NCBI RefSeq assembly: GCF_025465935.1 | Contig: NZ_JANLNV010000090.1 | Location: forward strand, 124,001-188,000 | Source of the DNA: Pseudomonas sp. 7P_10.2_Bac1 | Lineage (GTDB): Bacteria; Pseudomonadota; Gammaproteobacteria; Pseudomonadales; Pseudomonadaceae | DNA length: 64,000 nt | Direction of reading: 5' to 3' | Shown here: piece by piece, positions 17,224-25,357 of the stretch | How the letters are laid out: each line of letters opens with the position of its first letter | Position numbering within the stretch: position 1 is the stretch's first letter | Translations under genes and position numbers: made by a program | Notes under the pieces: model-generated | What the model saw: only the letters and a program-made list of their open reading frames with translations | Databases searched by the model: none | What the model was told of the DNA's origin: nothing

Positions 17224-18264
17224 ATGAAACCCATGCCTATGCGTTTGGGAGACCTTTCGGTCGGATTTGTTGAATCCCTGGCTGAGGCTGTACGCAGTCA
17301 TGGCCATGATCCGCTACCGCTGCTGGAGCAATATGGACTCGACGCGGCTCGACTGGCGCAGCCTTCGGCCCGTTTGTCGATCCCGCGCTATATGCGCCTG
17401 GGGCATGCCGCCATCGCATTGACCGGTGACCCGGGGCTGGGCTTGCGCATGGGCCAATTGAGTCGCTTACCCCAGGCTGGCCTGGCTGGCGTCACCGCGG
17501 CCCAGGCTCCGACTGTACGCGAAGCAGCGCGCGCGTTGACCCGTTTTGAGCCGCTCTATGGGTCAAACTATCGCGGCCAGTCGAGCCTGCATGAAGATGC
17601 TCAGGGCGCCTGGCTGCGCTTTTACTCCATCAGCCCGTACAACGCCTATAACCGCTTTGTGGTGGACTCGATCATCGCCGGCTGGCTGCAGCAGTTGTCG
17701 TCGGTTGCCAATCAGCCACTGCCCTGTGAGCAGATAGATATTGAATTCAGCGAGCCCGATTATGGCGAGCGCTACGCACCGCTGAGCCACGCGGCGGTGA
17801 ATTTTCGCGCAGAAACCAATCAACTGCGCCTGAGCCACGCGACGCTCGATCTGCGCAACCCTGTGCACTGCCCCAGCACCTGGGCAAGCCTGTTGCAGGT
17901 GTGTGAACGCGAACTGGAACAACTGACCCGTACCCGCAGCCTGCGCGAACGTATTACGCAGCTGTTGGGGCCTTTGCTCAATGGCGGCCGGGAACCCGAC
18001 CTGGAAGAAGTGGCGACACGCTTGAAGCTGCCGACCTGGACCCTACGCCGCAAACTGGCAGAAGAAGGCACGCAATTTCGCGCGATTCTCAATGACACGC
18101 GGCGAGATCTTGCCATGACCTATATCCGTGACACGGAATTGGCGTTTGGCGAGATTGCGTATTTATTGGGATTTGCCTCAGCGGAGGCGTTTCAGAGGGC
18201 CTTCAAGCGCTGGAACGCGGAAACTCCAGGAGAGTTCCGTCGTCGCCAGCGTCAATTGGCCTGA
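17224..18264 (+). CDS. AraC-family transcriptional regulator
   Basis: A 346-residue regulator of the OruR/ArgR-like type, with an N-terminal arabinose-binding-like domain (GLDAARLAQPSARLSIPRYMRLGHAA; LGLRMGQLSRL) and a C-terminal AraC DNA-binding domain (LEEVATRLKLPTWTLRRKLAEEG; IRDTELAFGEIAYLLGFASAEAFQRAFKRW). It is directly downstream of the nitrilase-like gene. The target is unknown, possibly its own operon. Confidence 0.92.
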   Translation: MKPMPMRLGDLSVGFVESLAEAVRSHGHDPLPLLEQYGLDAARLAQPSARLSIPRYMRLGHAAIALTGDPGLGLRMGQLSRLPQAGLAGVTAAQAPTVREAARALTRFEPLYGSNYRGQSSLHEDAQGAWLRFYSISPYNAYNRFVVDSIIAGWLQQLSSVANQPLPCEQIDIEFSEPDYGERYAPLSHAAVNFRAETNQLRLSHATLDLRNPVHCPSTWASLLQVCERELEQLTRTRSLRERITQLLGPLLNGGREPDLEEVATRLKLPTWTLRRKLAEEGTQFRAILNDTRRDLAMTYIRDTELAFGEIAYLLGFASAEAFQRAFKRWNAETPGEFRRRQRQLA

Positions 18265-18265
18265 T

Positions 18266-18352
18266 TCAAAGCTCGGTCGCATCGTCAGCAGACTCAGGGG
18301 AGTCCAGTTCCGAGGCTTGGTACTCGAGCAGTTCTTCTTGATAGTCGTCCAT
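18266..18352 (-). CDS. 28-residue acidic microprotein
   Basis: Short frame starting ATG at 18352 with AGAGGATG about eight bases upstream and ending TGA at 18266. The product starts MDDYQEELLEYQ and ends DDATEL. It is strongly acidic, with no transmembrane segment and no Cys. I recall small MDDYQEELLE-type proteins annotated in Pseudomonas genomes, but their function is unknown. It is convergent with the AraC gene, with two bases between the stop codons. Good RBS, charge bias and the family resemblance support a real gene. Confidence 0.65.
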   Translation of the reverse strand: MDDYQEELLEYQASELDSPESADDATEL

Positions 18353-18425
18353 GGTTACATCCTCTATAAGCCTATTGATTCAAGTCATGCCAGAGTGGCG
18401 CTGGTTTGAGCTTAAGGCGCACGCA

Positions 18426-18447
18426 TGAAGGTTAAATGACACCTTCA
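18426..18447. repeat. 7-bp perfect inverted repeat between microprotein and lipoprotein genes
   Basis: TGAAGGT-TAAATGAC-ACCTTCA. No T-tract follows, so a terminator role is weak. It could be a stem at the 3' end of the lipoprotein transcript or an operator for the microprotein. Confidence 0.35.
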
Positions 18448-18505
18448 CGGCCCTTTCCAGCACTGACTTTAAACGTAGCAGACCTCAGAAAATGAGTGCA
18501 ACTCT

Positions 18506-19486
18506 TTATTGCCCCGGCGCAGGCTCTGGAACGGCGGGTACAGAGGGTTTTGCCGGCTCGGTTGGCAGTGTGCTGGAGGCCGGGACGACGGGCGCAGGCT
18601 CAGCCGCTTTTTCGACCGGCTTCTCGACCGGCTTCTCGACAGCCTTTTCCACCGGTTTTTCAGTGGCTGGCGGCGTCTCAACAGCCGCAGGGGGCACCGG
18701 GGTTTGGGTCGGCACGATCGGTTGCAACTCGGCAGGCGGCACCACGGGCTTTGAGCTTGCCGCGTCGACAGTAGGCTCTGCCGCGGGAGTGGCGGCAGGT
18801 GCAGACGCAGGTGTTGGCGCTGGTGGCGTGGCAGGGGCTGTCGGTGCCACCACCGGTGCTACAGGCGCGACTGCAGCCGCCGGTGGTTTAGGCGCGGCAG
18901 TGTCTGGCATGCCCAGTTCAGCCTTGGGCTTGGGGTCGCCTTGAGTCGGTTTCTTTGCATCCTTGGGCAAGAACACTTCAACCAGTGAGAAATAGCGGTC
19001 ATAGAAATCGGGGGATGACACGGTTTCGCTGGCGACTTTGACCATGGAATCGTCAGACGAACCGATCGGCATCGACACAGACCCCAACACCCCTACCCCC
19101 AGGCTTGCCGAATTATTGACCTTCTTCAGCGCGTAGCGATCGAGCAAGGCGTTGGCAAACATGGTTGCATTGTGCGCCGAACCACCGTCGTCGGCGCAGA
19201 CCACGTTGAAACTGATCTCCAGGTGGCTATCGCCATTTTGCTGGAAGCTCTTGTGGCCGCTGATCATTTTCGGATCATTGCTGGTGATGATATACCCCTG
19301 GCTCAGCAGTGCCCGGCGCGCGGCTTCGCAGGACACCTTGTCGCTTACCGGATAGTTGCGCGAGAACGTGCCTGAATCATCGAAGCTTTCATGATCGTAG
19401 ATCGTTGGCTTATTCGATGAACAACCTGCGAGGCCGGCCAGACACAAGGCAACTACCGCGGTACGCAAGGAGAAGGACATGGGCAT
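18506..19486 (-). CDS. DUF2242-type lipoprotein with Pro/Ala-rich tail
   Basis: A 326-residue predicted lipoprotein. A short signal peptide ends in the lipobox LAGC, followed by SSNKP. The folded part (about 25-190) includes KVSCEAARRALLSQGYIITSN and a conserved VCADDGGSAHNATMFANALLDRYALKK, which I associate with DUF2242. The last 130 residues are low-complexity Pro/Ala/Thr/Glu with tandem KPVEK units, resembling a periplasm-spanning linker. AGGA precedes ATG 19486. It is co-directional with and 106 bases downstream of pelG, but separated from it by a 9-bp palindrome. Function unknown. Confidence 0.8.
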   Translation of the reverse strand: MPMSFSLRTAVVALCLAGLAGCSSNKPTIYDHESFDDSGTFSRNYPVSDKVSCEAARRALLSQGYIITSNDPKMISGHKSFQQNGDSHLEISFNVVCADDGGSAHNATMFANALLDRYALKKVNNSASLGVGVLGSVSMPIGSSDDSMVKVASETVSSPDFYDRYFSLVEVFLPKDAKKPTQGDPKPKAELGMPDTAAPKPPAAAVAPVAPVVAPTAPATPPAPTPASAPAATPAAEPTVDAASSKPVVPPAELQPIVPTQTPVPPAAVETPPATEKPVEKAVEKPVEKPVEKAAEPAPVVPASSTLPTEPAKPSVPAVPEPAPGQ

Positions 19487-19521
19487 TGACGATCCTGAGG
19501 AAAACGGTACGGGGCGTATTG

Positions 19522-19544
19522 TGCATCAGTTCTGGACTGATGCA
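19522..19544. repeat. 9-bp perfect palindrome downstream of pelG
   Basis: TGCATCAGT-TCTGG-ACTGATGCA. Strong stem, five-base loop, no following T-run. It may end or stabilise the pel transcript, or be an operator for the lipoprotein gene. Confidence 0.5.
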
Positions 19545-19591
19545 TGCAGTTAGATTGAGTCCCGAGCCTAAAATTTGTGGCCCCTGCCACC

Positions 19592-20962
19592 TCAATTTCT
19601 CAGCATAAACGTCTCGTATTCCAGGTCATCCAATGCTCTGGACAGTTGCTGCAAGGCCACCAGCACACAGATCAGCAACGACAAGGTGAACCCGTAACCA
19701 AAGAAACTCGGGCCCATGTACAGGCTAAGTAATGTCAGGGCAGCGTTGAGCAGCACAAACATGACGCACAACTTGAGTACGATGGCGCGTTTGTCCAGAT
19801 AGAAAAATACGTTCAGCAGCGCCATAAACACGACTTGGATGCTAACCCCGACCAAGTCGATATAGAACAGCGGCAAGTAGTAACTTGATATGCCCAGCCA
19901 TTCCAGCAATTGCGGGGCAAACAGGAATAACAAGACCACTGTCAGCCCTTGAACCTTGCAGATTTCCAGCAATCCTTGGCGAATCGACAGAGTCATTTCG
20001 ACCTTTAGCTGGCCGATGTGTTGCAAGGTCTCACCCTCACGGATCGCCCGAAACAAGCGGTCGTACCATTGGGCGAAGTCGGTTTCGATGCGCACCAAGA
20101 ACACCGCCATGCCCGGAATAATCGCCAGATAGGCCAAGAAGATCGGCAAATCGTACAACACCGACGAGCGCATCGGGCCAATCACGGCGCTGGAGGTGCC
20201 GGGATTGAACCAAAAAATAAATTTATCGATCCAGATCCCCAGGTTGTAGCAAAGCCCGGTCAGCAGCAGGCTGGTGAACACTTGGCGTTTGTCGAGAAAG
20301 TCGAACGCCACCAGTGTGTCCGAACGGTATTCGCGCAGGATGTCGTAGAGGTAGATGAACAGCAGCGAACCGTGCCCCATCAGCAGCGCCAGCAGTAAAC
20401 CGTTGAGCCCCATAAAGCTCAGCAAAAATGCACTCACCACCATCAACGAGTAGCCCACCAGCATCACCAGCAAAATGCGGTTATAGGCTTTCATCCCGGA
20501 CAAAAAGATGATCACCAGCCACAGGTTGCACAGGGTGACGAAGTTGGCCAGCACCAGCAGTCGATAGGTCAACGGCTCATCAAACAGCGCCCATAACAAC
20601 AGCGTGCCGAGAATACCCGCCGTCAGGGTGACGAGCAGCAGCACCCCGACCAGGTTGGGCAGGATGCGTGTAAATTTGCGCTCAAACAGACGATCCGACA
20701 CGAAACGGGTGAAAAACAGTTGCAAGCCGCCAGTCAGGATCAGCGAGGTGGCCATCAGGTAAGTCACGCTGATCAAAAACTGCCTGACCAGCATCTCAGG
20801 CATCAACAGACTCAAGCTCAAGATGCCCACCAGCATCACACTGACAATCGATAGCACCCACGGCCCGGAGCTGATCAGCCCCGCATAGACATAGGCATGC
20901 AAGGTGGCGGTGTAGGAGTCTCGCGAGAGGATTTTGCGCAGTTCAAAACCAATGCCGGCCAT
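19592..20962 (-). CDS. pelG: Pel polysaccharide inner-membrane transporter
   Basis: A 456-residue integral membrane protein of the polysaccharide flippase (Wzx/MATE-like) superfamily with about 12 helices. It begins MAGIGFELRKIL and contains QLFFTRFVSDRLFERK. The length equals that of P. aeruginosa PelG as I recall it. It acts with PelD, PelE and the glycosyltransferase PelF in synthase-coupled export of Pel (a GalNAc-rich polymer) across the inner membrane. Last gene of the pel operon, directly abutting pelF. Confidence 0.95.
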   Translation of the reverse strand: MAGIGFELRKILSRDSYTATLHAYVYAGLISSGPWVLSIVSVMLVGILSLSLLMPEMLVRQFLISVTYLMATSLILTGGLQLFFTRFVSDRLFERKFTRILPNLVGVLLLVTLTAGILGTLLLWALFDEPLTYRLLVLANFVTLCNLWLVIIFLSGMKAYNRILLVMLVGYSLMVVSAFLLSFMGLNGLLLALLMGHGSLLFIYLYDILREYRSDTLVAFDFLDKRQVFTSLLLTGLCYNLGIWIDKFIFWFNPGTSSAVIGPMRSSVLYDLPIFLAYLAIIPGMAVFLVRIETDFAQWYDRLFRAIREGETLQHIGQLKVEMTLSIRQGLLEICKVQGLTVVLLFLFAPQLLEWLGISSYYLPLFYIDLVGVSIQVVFMALLNVFFYLDKRAIVLKLCVMFVLLNAALTLLSLYMGPSFFGYGFTLSLLICVLVALQQLSRALDDLEYETFMLRN

Positions 20963-22480
20963 TTATACCGCCTCCATCGCTGAGTGATAGAGGGCGCGAT
21001 ACCGCTCGAACATCAGGTGTTCTGCGTAATAGCGATGCACCCGCAGCAAGCCGCTGTGTTGTGCCGCCTGCCAGCGCTGTGGACTGCGCAACAGCCCGAG
21101 AATCGCTTGTGAGGTGGATTGCGGGTCGGCGATGGCGACCACTTCACCCGCGTGGCCCAGGTCACGGTCCTCGCTGATCCCGCCTTCGATCAACTCTCGG
21201 CATGAGCCGACGTCGCTGGTGACCACTGGAATGCCAGCCGCCCATGCCTCCAGAATCACCAGCGGCTGTGCTTCACTGATGGATGTCAGCACCATCAACC
21301 CCAACTGCGGCAAGATGTGCTGGATGTTCTGAAAACCCAGAAACAACACATTGTTTTCCAGCCCCAAGCTGGCCACCAAGCTGCGGCACTCTGCGACGTA
21401 AGCCGGGTCTTCTTCTTCCGGGCCGACGATCCAGCCTTGCACTTCGGGCATCGCGCTGACGACACCGCGCATGGCGCGGATAAAGGTTTTGACGTCTTTG
21501 ATCGGCACTACTCGCCCGATCAACCCCACCACCGGCAAAATGCCCTCGGGACGCGCCTCAAGGGCAGCAGTCCATTTGGGCAGGTCAATGCCGTTGGGGA
21601 TCACCTGCGTGCGTGCGGGGTTGGCGCCGTCTTTGATCTGCCGCTGACGGTTGTTGTCATACAGCGAGATGATGTTGTCGGCGTGGTCATAGACCAATCG
21701 ACCTATGCGCTCGAAAAACCTGACCCACAGGACTCGCATGTACCCTGCCCCGGCTTCCAGGCTGCTGTTAAGGGCCTGCTCGCTGCTTTCGGCAATCCAA
21801 CTGGCTTGCGCCAAGTCGATTTTGCGTTCCTTGGTGTAGATGCCGTGTTCGCTGAGCAAGTAACGGCAGCCCCAGCGCTGCTTGAGAATGCTGCCCAACA
21901 ACCCCGCGTAGCCAGTCGAGATCGAGTGCAATACTCTCGCACGCGGCATATCACGGGCCTCTTCAGCCAGCATCAGTAGCGGTGACTGCATCGCGCGCAA
22001 GGTCCAGAAATAATTCACGAACGAAGGGTCGGCACAATGCTTGAGATAGCCTTCGGTCAAGGCCTCCCAACTGGCGCGACAGCCCAGCACGTCGGCCAGA
22101 TTCAGCCGACCCTGCGCCAGGGCATCCAGCAGTTGCTCGCCCTGTGCCACGGTCGGCGGGTCGGGATGGTGCAAGAACCGGTACAGGTTGGCCAACTCCG
22201 GGGCGATATGGCTCTGTTCCCCTTTACTGCGCGGACTCGCCTGCCAGGCTTCCTCAATAAAGACTTCTTTGATGTGCACCACATTGGGCGGTATTTCGTA
22301 GTTTTTACGGGTATAGGCACTGCGTTGGCCGCCAATAAACATCACCGAAAACGTGACTTCGGGCAGCCCCAGCAACATCTGGTGAATCCAGCTCGATACG
22401 CCGCCACGCACATAGGGCCAGGTGCCTTCAAGTAACAGGCAAACATCCGCCACGGGGCTTTCGTAGTGAGCTTTTTTCAT
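20963..22480 (-). CDS. pelF: Pel polysaccharide glycosyltransferase
   Basis: A 505-residue cytosolic GT4 glycosyltransferase. Landmarks are CLLLEGTWPYVRGGVSSWIHQML at the donor-side N-terminus, VIPNGIDL, VGLIGRVVPIKDVKTFIRA and the C-terminal EAQPLVILEAWAAGIPVV E-x7-E motif. It polymerises the Pel chain from UDP-sugars. ATG 22480 (MKKAHYE) is chosen over an in-frame upstream GTG because AAGGTG precedes it and it overlaps the pelE stop (ATGA). Confidence 0.95.
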   Translation of the reverse strand: MKKAHYESPVADVCLLLEGTWPYVRGGVSSWIHQMLLGLPEVTFSVMFIGGQRSAYTRKNYEIPPNVVHIKEVFIEEAWQASPRSKGEQSHIAPELANLYRFLHHPDPPTVAQGEQLLDALAQGRLNLADVLGCRASWEALTEGYLKHCADPSFVNYFWTLRAMQSPLLMLAEEARDMPRARVLHSISTGYAGLLGSILKQRWGCRYLLSEHGIYTKERKIDLAQASWIAESSEQALNSSLEAGAGYMRVLWVRFFERIGRLVYDHADNIISLYDNNRQRQIKDGANPARTQVIPNGIDLPKWTAALEARPEGILPVVGLIGRVVPIKDVKTFIRAMRGVVSAMPEVQGWIVGPEEEDPAYVAECRSLVASLGLENNVLFLGFQNIQHILPQLGLMVLTSISEAQPLVILEAWAAGIPVVTSDVGSCRELIEGGISEDRDLGHAGEVVAIADPQSTSQAILGLLRSPQRWQAAQHSGLLRVHRYYAEHLMFERYRALYHSAMEAV

Positions 22481-23463
22481 AACCAGCACCTTGCCAATTC
22501 TGCGAACGGTGGACGGCGCAACATCGGCGGCGGCAAGGCCGCCAGTCGCTGCGGTATTTCCTGGTAGCGCCCGGCGCGAAACGCAATTTCGGCATGAAAC
22601 GGAATCAGCAAGGTGGCGTCGATACCAATTATTTCGGCGGTTTGAAGGTGTGTCTGCGCGCGGTTCAGATCACCCAGTTCCAAGGCAATACGCCCAGCCA
22701 GTAAATGCAGCTCACCGCCCTCGCCTTCACGTAATCCTTGTTCTGCATGATCACGGGCCTGACCCAATACGTGCTCCAGCACACTGCCTTGCGCCAGACC
22801 CAGATAGGCCAGTTCCCAATACCAGCGCGCCAGCGTGGCGTGCAGTGCCGCGCAGCCAGCAGGGCTCGCTTTGGCTAATTGCTCAAGATCGGCCTGAATC
22901 CGCTGATTGATGGTGTTCTCTTGTTTGTCGAGCATCGAGTAAGCCAGCAAGCGCACGTCATCACTTGGGTCAGCCAGTGCCAACTTAAGAATCGGGATCG
23001 CTTCTTTACCCGGCATGCGGCGAGTGCTGAGCAAGGCCGACAAACGCAGATCCGGGTCGGCGGAGTGGCGCAATACGTCCTGCAACCCGCCATCGCGGAA
23101 TATCGGCGAATGTAGCGGCTGCGAACGAAAAGGCAGTTTAGGAATGCCCAGCGCTTGCCAGGCTTGTTGATCACGCGCACGTGGCAAGTACAACGCCGGG
23201 AATATCGCGCAGGCCAGACCCAGCGCGCCCACCAGTGGAATAAAGTACGCCAGCGAGAAGAGAAATAACGGACTCCAGGGCAAGGGCGTCCTGTATCGCG
23301 AAGGCAAGAGCCCCCACACTGCTGCACTGAGCATGGCACTGGCACAAGTGTGTACCAGCAGATAAAGCGCCAGGCTCTGCCCTGGTGAAAGTTGCGCCCA
23401 GAGGAGGTAACCACTGCCCGCCTCCAGCAGTAAGGCGAGGCTAAACAACCATTTGCTGATCAT
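22477..23463 (-). CDS. pelE: Pel biosynthesis inner-membrane protein
   Basis: A 328-residue protein starting MISKWLFSLALLLEAG. Two N-terminal membrane hairpins (about 1-110) are followed by a cytosolic helical repeat region that resembles TPR/HEAT-like units (DPSDDVRLLAYSMLDKQ; GELHLLAGRIALELGDLNRAQTHL). It forms the inner-membrane complex with PelD and PelG. The start overlaps pelD by 23 bases. Length agrees with PelE (about 329). Confidence 0.92.
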   Translation of the reverse strand: MISKWLFSLALLLEAGSGYLLWAQLSPGQSLALYLLVHTCASAMLSAAVWGLLPSRYRTPLPWSPLFLFSLAYFIPLVGALGLACAIFPALYLPRARDQQAWQALGIPKLPFRSQPLHSPIFRDGGLQDVLRHSADPDLRLSALLSTRRMPGKEAIPILKLALADPSDDVRLLAYSMLDKQENTINQRIQADLEQLAKASPAGCAALHATLARWYWELAYLGLAQGSVLEHVLGQARDHAEQGLREGEGGELHLLAGRIALELGDLNRAQTHLQTAEIIGIDATLLIPFHAEIAFRAGRYQEIPQRLAALPPPMLRRPPFAELARCWL

Positions 23464-24805
23464 TGAGACCACACTCGTTGAACAGAAAGTTACGCAAGCC
23501 TTCGAGCTGACCGGCTGACTCCAGGGTGTAAGGCAGCACACGAACGCCCATTTTCTGCAGACTGTTTTCCGGCCCGAAGTGCTCATGCACCAGCGTCTGC
23601 AGCCGGGCCATGTAGCCTTGCGCACCCTCGGCACTGGTCAGAGGCAGCAGCACCAGCAGGCCATCGTTACCGCGCTGGTTACGCACGCTGTATTGCAGAT
23701 CCAGCCCGCGCTGGCTGCGAGTGAAAAGGCTCAGCAGTTCCGGCTTGGGTTCGGTCAATTCAAAGAAATAGAGGCTGGCCGACAGCCCATGCTGCTGCAC
23801 ATCGATCCGCGAGCGTTTAAGTTGCTGAGCGAAGTGCTGAGCGTCGAAATCGGCCAGTTGCAGGCTCGATTCGTCGCTGCTCAACAGATCGGCAATGTGC
23901 CCTGCCAACAACGCCAGCAAGCTCAGAGTTCGCTCCTGAAAGGCGAAAAACGGCATTTGCCGAACTGCCATAATCGCCAATACCTTGCCTTCGGTGTCCA
24001 TCAGCGGCGCGCAGACTTGCAACGAAGAGAATTCGCTTTGCTCACCGCTGTCAGTCAAGTTACTGCGCACGCTGACCAATTCTCGTCGCTCAAGGCACAG
24101 ACTGATCAACGGGTCCTGGATATGCAGAGCGCCCATGACTCCGATCGTGGCCAATGCCTGGGGCAGCACGTGGCCTTGCTCCTCAACCCGGTACAGACCG
24201 GCCACCCGCAGAGAACCGTACTGGCCCAAAATAGCGAGAATGGGGTCGGCCATCGCCGCCAGCGGGTCCGCCGTGCCCTTGAGCGAGCGCAGACTCTCAC
24301 GCAGGCCCAGCAAGGAGCTGCGCAGGCTTTGATCGCTGCCCGCGACCCGTTGCTCTAACCGATCATGGGACACTCGCAGCACTTGGTGGTGACGGGTGAA
24401 CTCGTCGAGCCGGTACTGGCGGTAGTTGTTGGCCATTTGCAGGCGTTGCAAGCGGCGGTCCCACAGGTCACGGACTTCACCGACCACCATCGTGCAGACC
24501 AATACCCCGACAATGAACGAGGGCGCATTGTCGGCGTAGATCGCCAAACCTTGCTGGCGCAGCACGAAAAAAGCCAGGATCACCAGGCAGGCACTGGCCA
24601 GCCCGCGAATGAAGCCGTAGCGCACGCTGATCAGCAGCGGTGCAAGCACCGGCCATGGAAAGTCACCGCGTACTTGCAGTGGATCGTCCGGCGTCAGCCA
24701 AACACCCGAGCCAATCGCCAGTACGCTGACCAACAGGGTTTCAAGCCATGAAGCCGGGCCACTGGCACGCGGAGCCAGGCTGTAATCCATATGTGGCGAA
24801 TTCAT
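23441..24805 (-). CDS. pelD: c-di-GMP receptor of the Pel complex
   Basis: A 454-residue inner-membrane protein. It has four N-terminal helices (about 20-110), a coiled-coil stretch, a GAF domain (about 185-310) and a degenerate GGDEF domain (about 320-454). The inhibitory-site motif RGLD (366-369), followed by the second Arg in RNQRGND, corresponds to the RxxD c-di-GMP pocket of P. aeruginosa PelD, so allosteric activation of Pel export by c-di-GMP is expected. ATG 24805 overlaps the pelC stop by one base (TGATG); 24790 is an alternative start. Confidence 0.95.
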   Translation of the reverse strand: MNSPHMDYSLAPRASGPASWLETLLVSVLAIGSGVWLTPDDPLQVRGDFPWPVLAPLLISVRYGFIRGLASACLVILAFFVLRQQGLAIYADNAPSFIVGVLVCTMVVGEVRDLWDRRLQRLQMANNYRQYRLDEFTRHHQVLRVSHDRLEQRVAGSDQSLRSSLLGLRESLRSLKGTADPLAAMADPILAILGQYGSLRVAGLYRVEEQGHVLPQALATIGVMGALHIQDPLISLCLERRELVSVRSNLTDSGEQSEFSSLQVCAPLMDTEGKVLAIMAVRQMPFFAFQERTLSLLALLAGHIADLLSSDESSLQLADFDAQHFAQQLKRSRIDVQQHGLSASLYFFELTEPKPELLSLFTRSQRGLDLQYSVRNQRGNDGLLVLLPLTSAEGAQGYMARLQTLVHEHFGPENSLQKMGVRVLPYTLESAGQLEGLRNFLFNECGLNDQQMVV

Positions 24806-25329
24806 CACAGTTGCTCGAGCCGAAGGCCACCGACCAATTTGTTCAGCACTTTTTGCGCAGAACCTGCCAGGCTTTCGCGGGACCACCCAGCACGGGCGCC
24901 ACTCTTGCTCCATAGCACTCGACCCGTCGCCGGCTCTATCACGCGCAAGCTGATGCCGACTGCGGGTTCGCCGTCCAGCCCATTTTTGTACTGCCACTCT
25001 TCAACGCTGCCGGCCACCACATAGTCGAGTTTTTGCTGACGTGCCCATTCCAGCGCTGCGCTCAGGCGTTCGCTGTCATCGAGCAGCGCTTGTTCGCCCT
25101 GTGTACTGACCGGGTACACCTGCGGCTGCAAGCCGTTGCTGCTCAAGACGCTGAGCAGGATCTGTTCACTGCGCTCCCCGGCTTGCGGGGTTTGCGAATA
25201 ATTGACCATCGGCACCAGCCCCCACTGCGCGGTACGTGGCAAGGCCGGGCTGTTTTTCCCAGTGAAACTGCTGCACCCGGCCACGAGCAATACGCTCAAT
25301 AACAGGGTCAGACTACGGATTGTTTGCAT
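24805..25329 (-). CDS. pelC: Pel outer-membrane lipoprotein
   Basis: A 174-residue lipoprotein starting MQTIRSLTLLLSVLLVAGC, a textbook signal and lipobox. The body (about 40-174) includes ERLSAALEWARQQKLDYVVAGSVEEWQYK. PelC forms a periplasmic ring on the PelB beta-barrel and helps guide the cationic polymer out. GGAG precedes ATG 25329 at seven bases. It sits 28 bases after the pelB stop. Confidence 0.95.
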   Translation of the reverse strand: MQTIRSLTLLLSVLLVAGCSSFTGKNSPALPRTAQWGLVPMVNYSQTPQAGERSEQILLSVLSSNGLQPQVYPVSTQGEQALLDDSERLSAALEWARQQKLDYVVAGSVEEWQYKNGLDGEPAVGISLRVIEPATGRVLWSKSGARAGWSRESLAGSAQKVLNKLVGGLRLEQL

Positions 25330-25357
25330 AGTATTTCTCCATGTTGTGATTGGTTGG

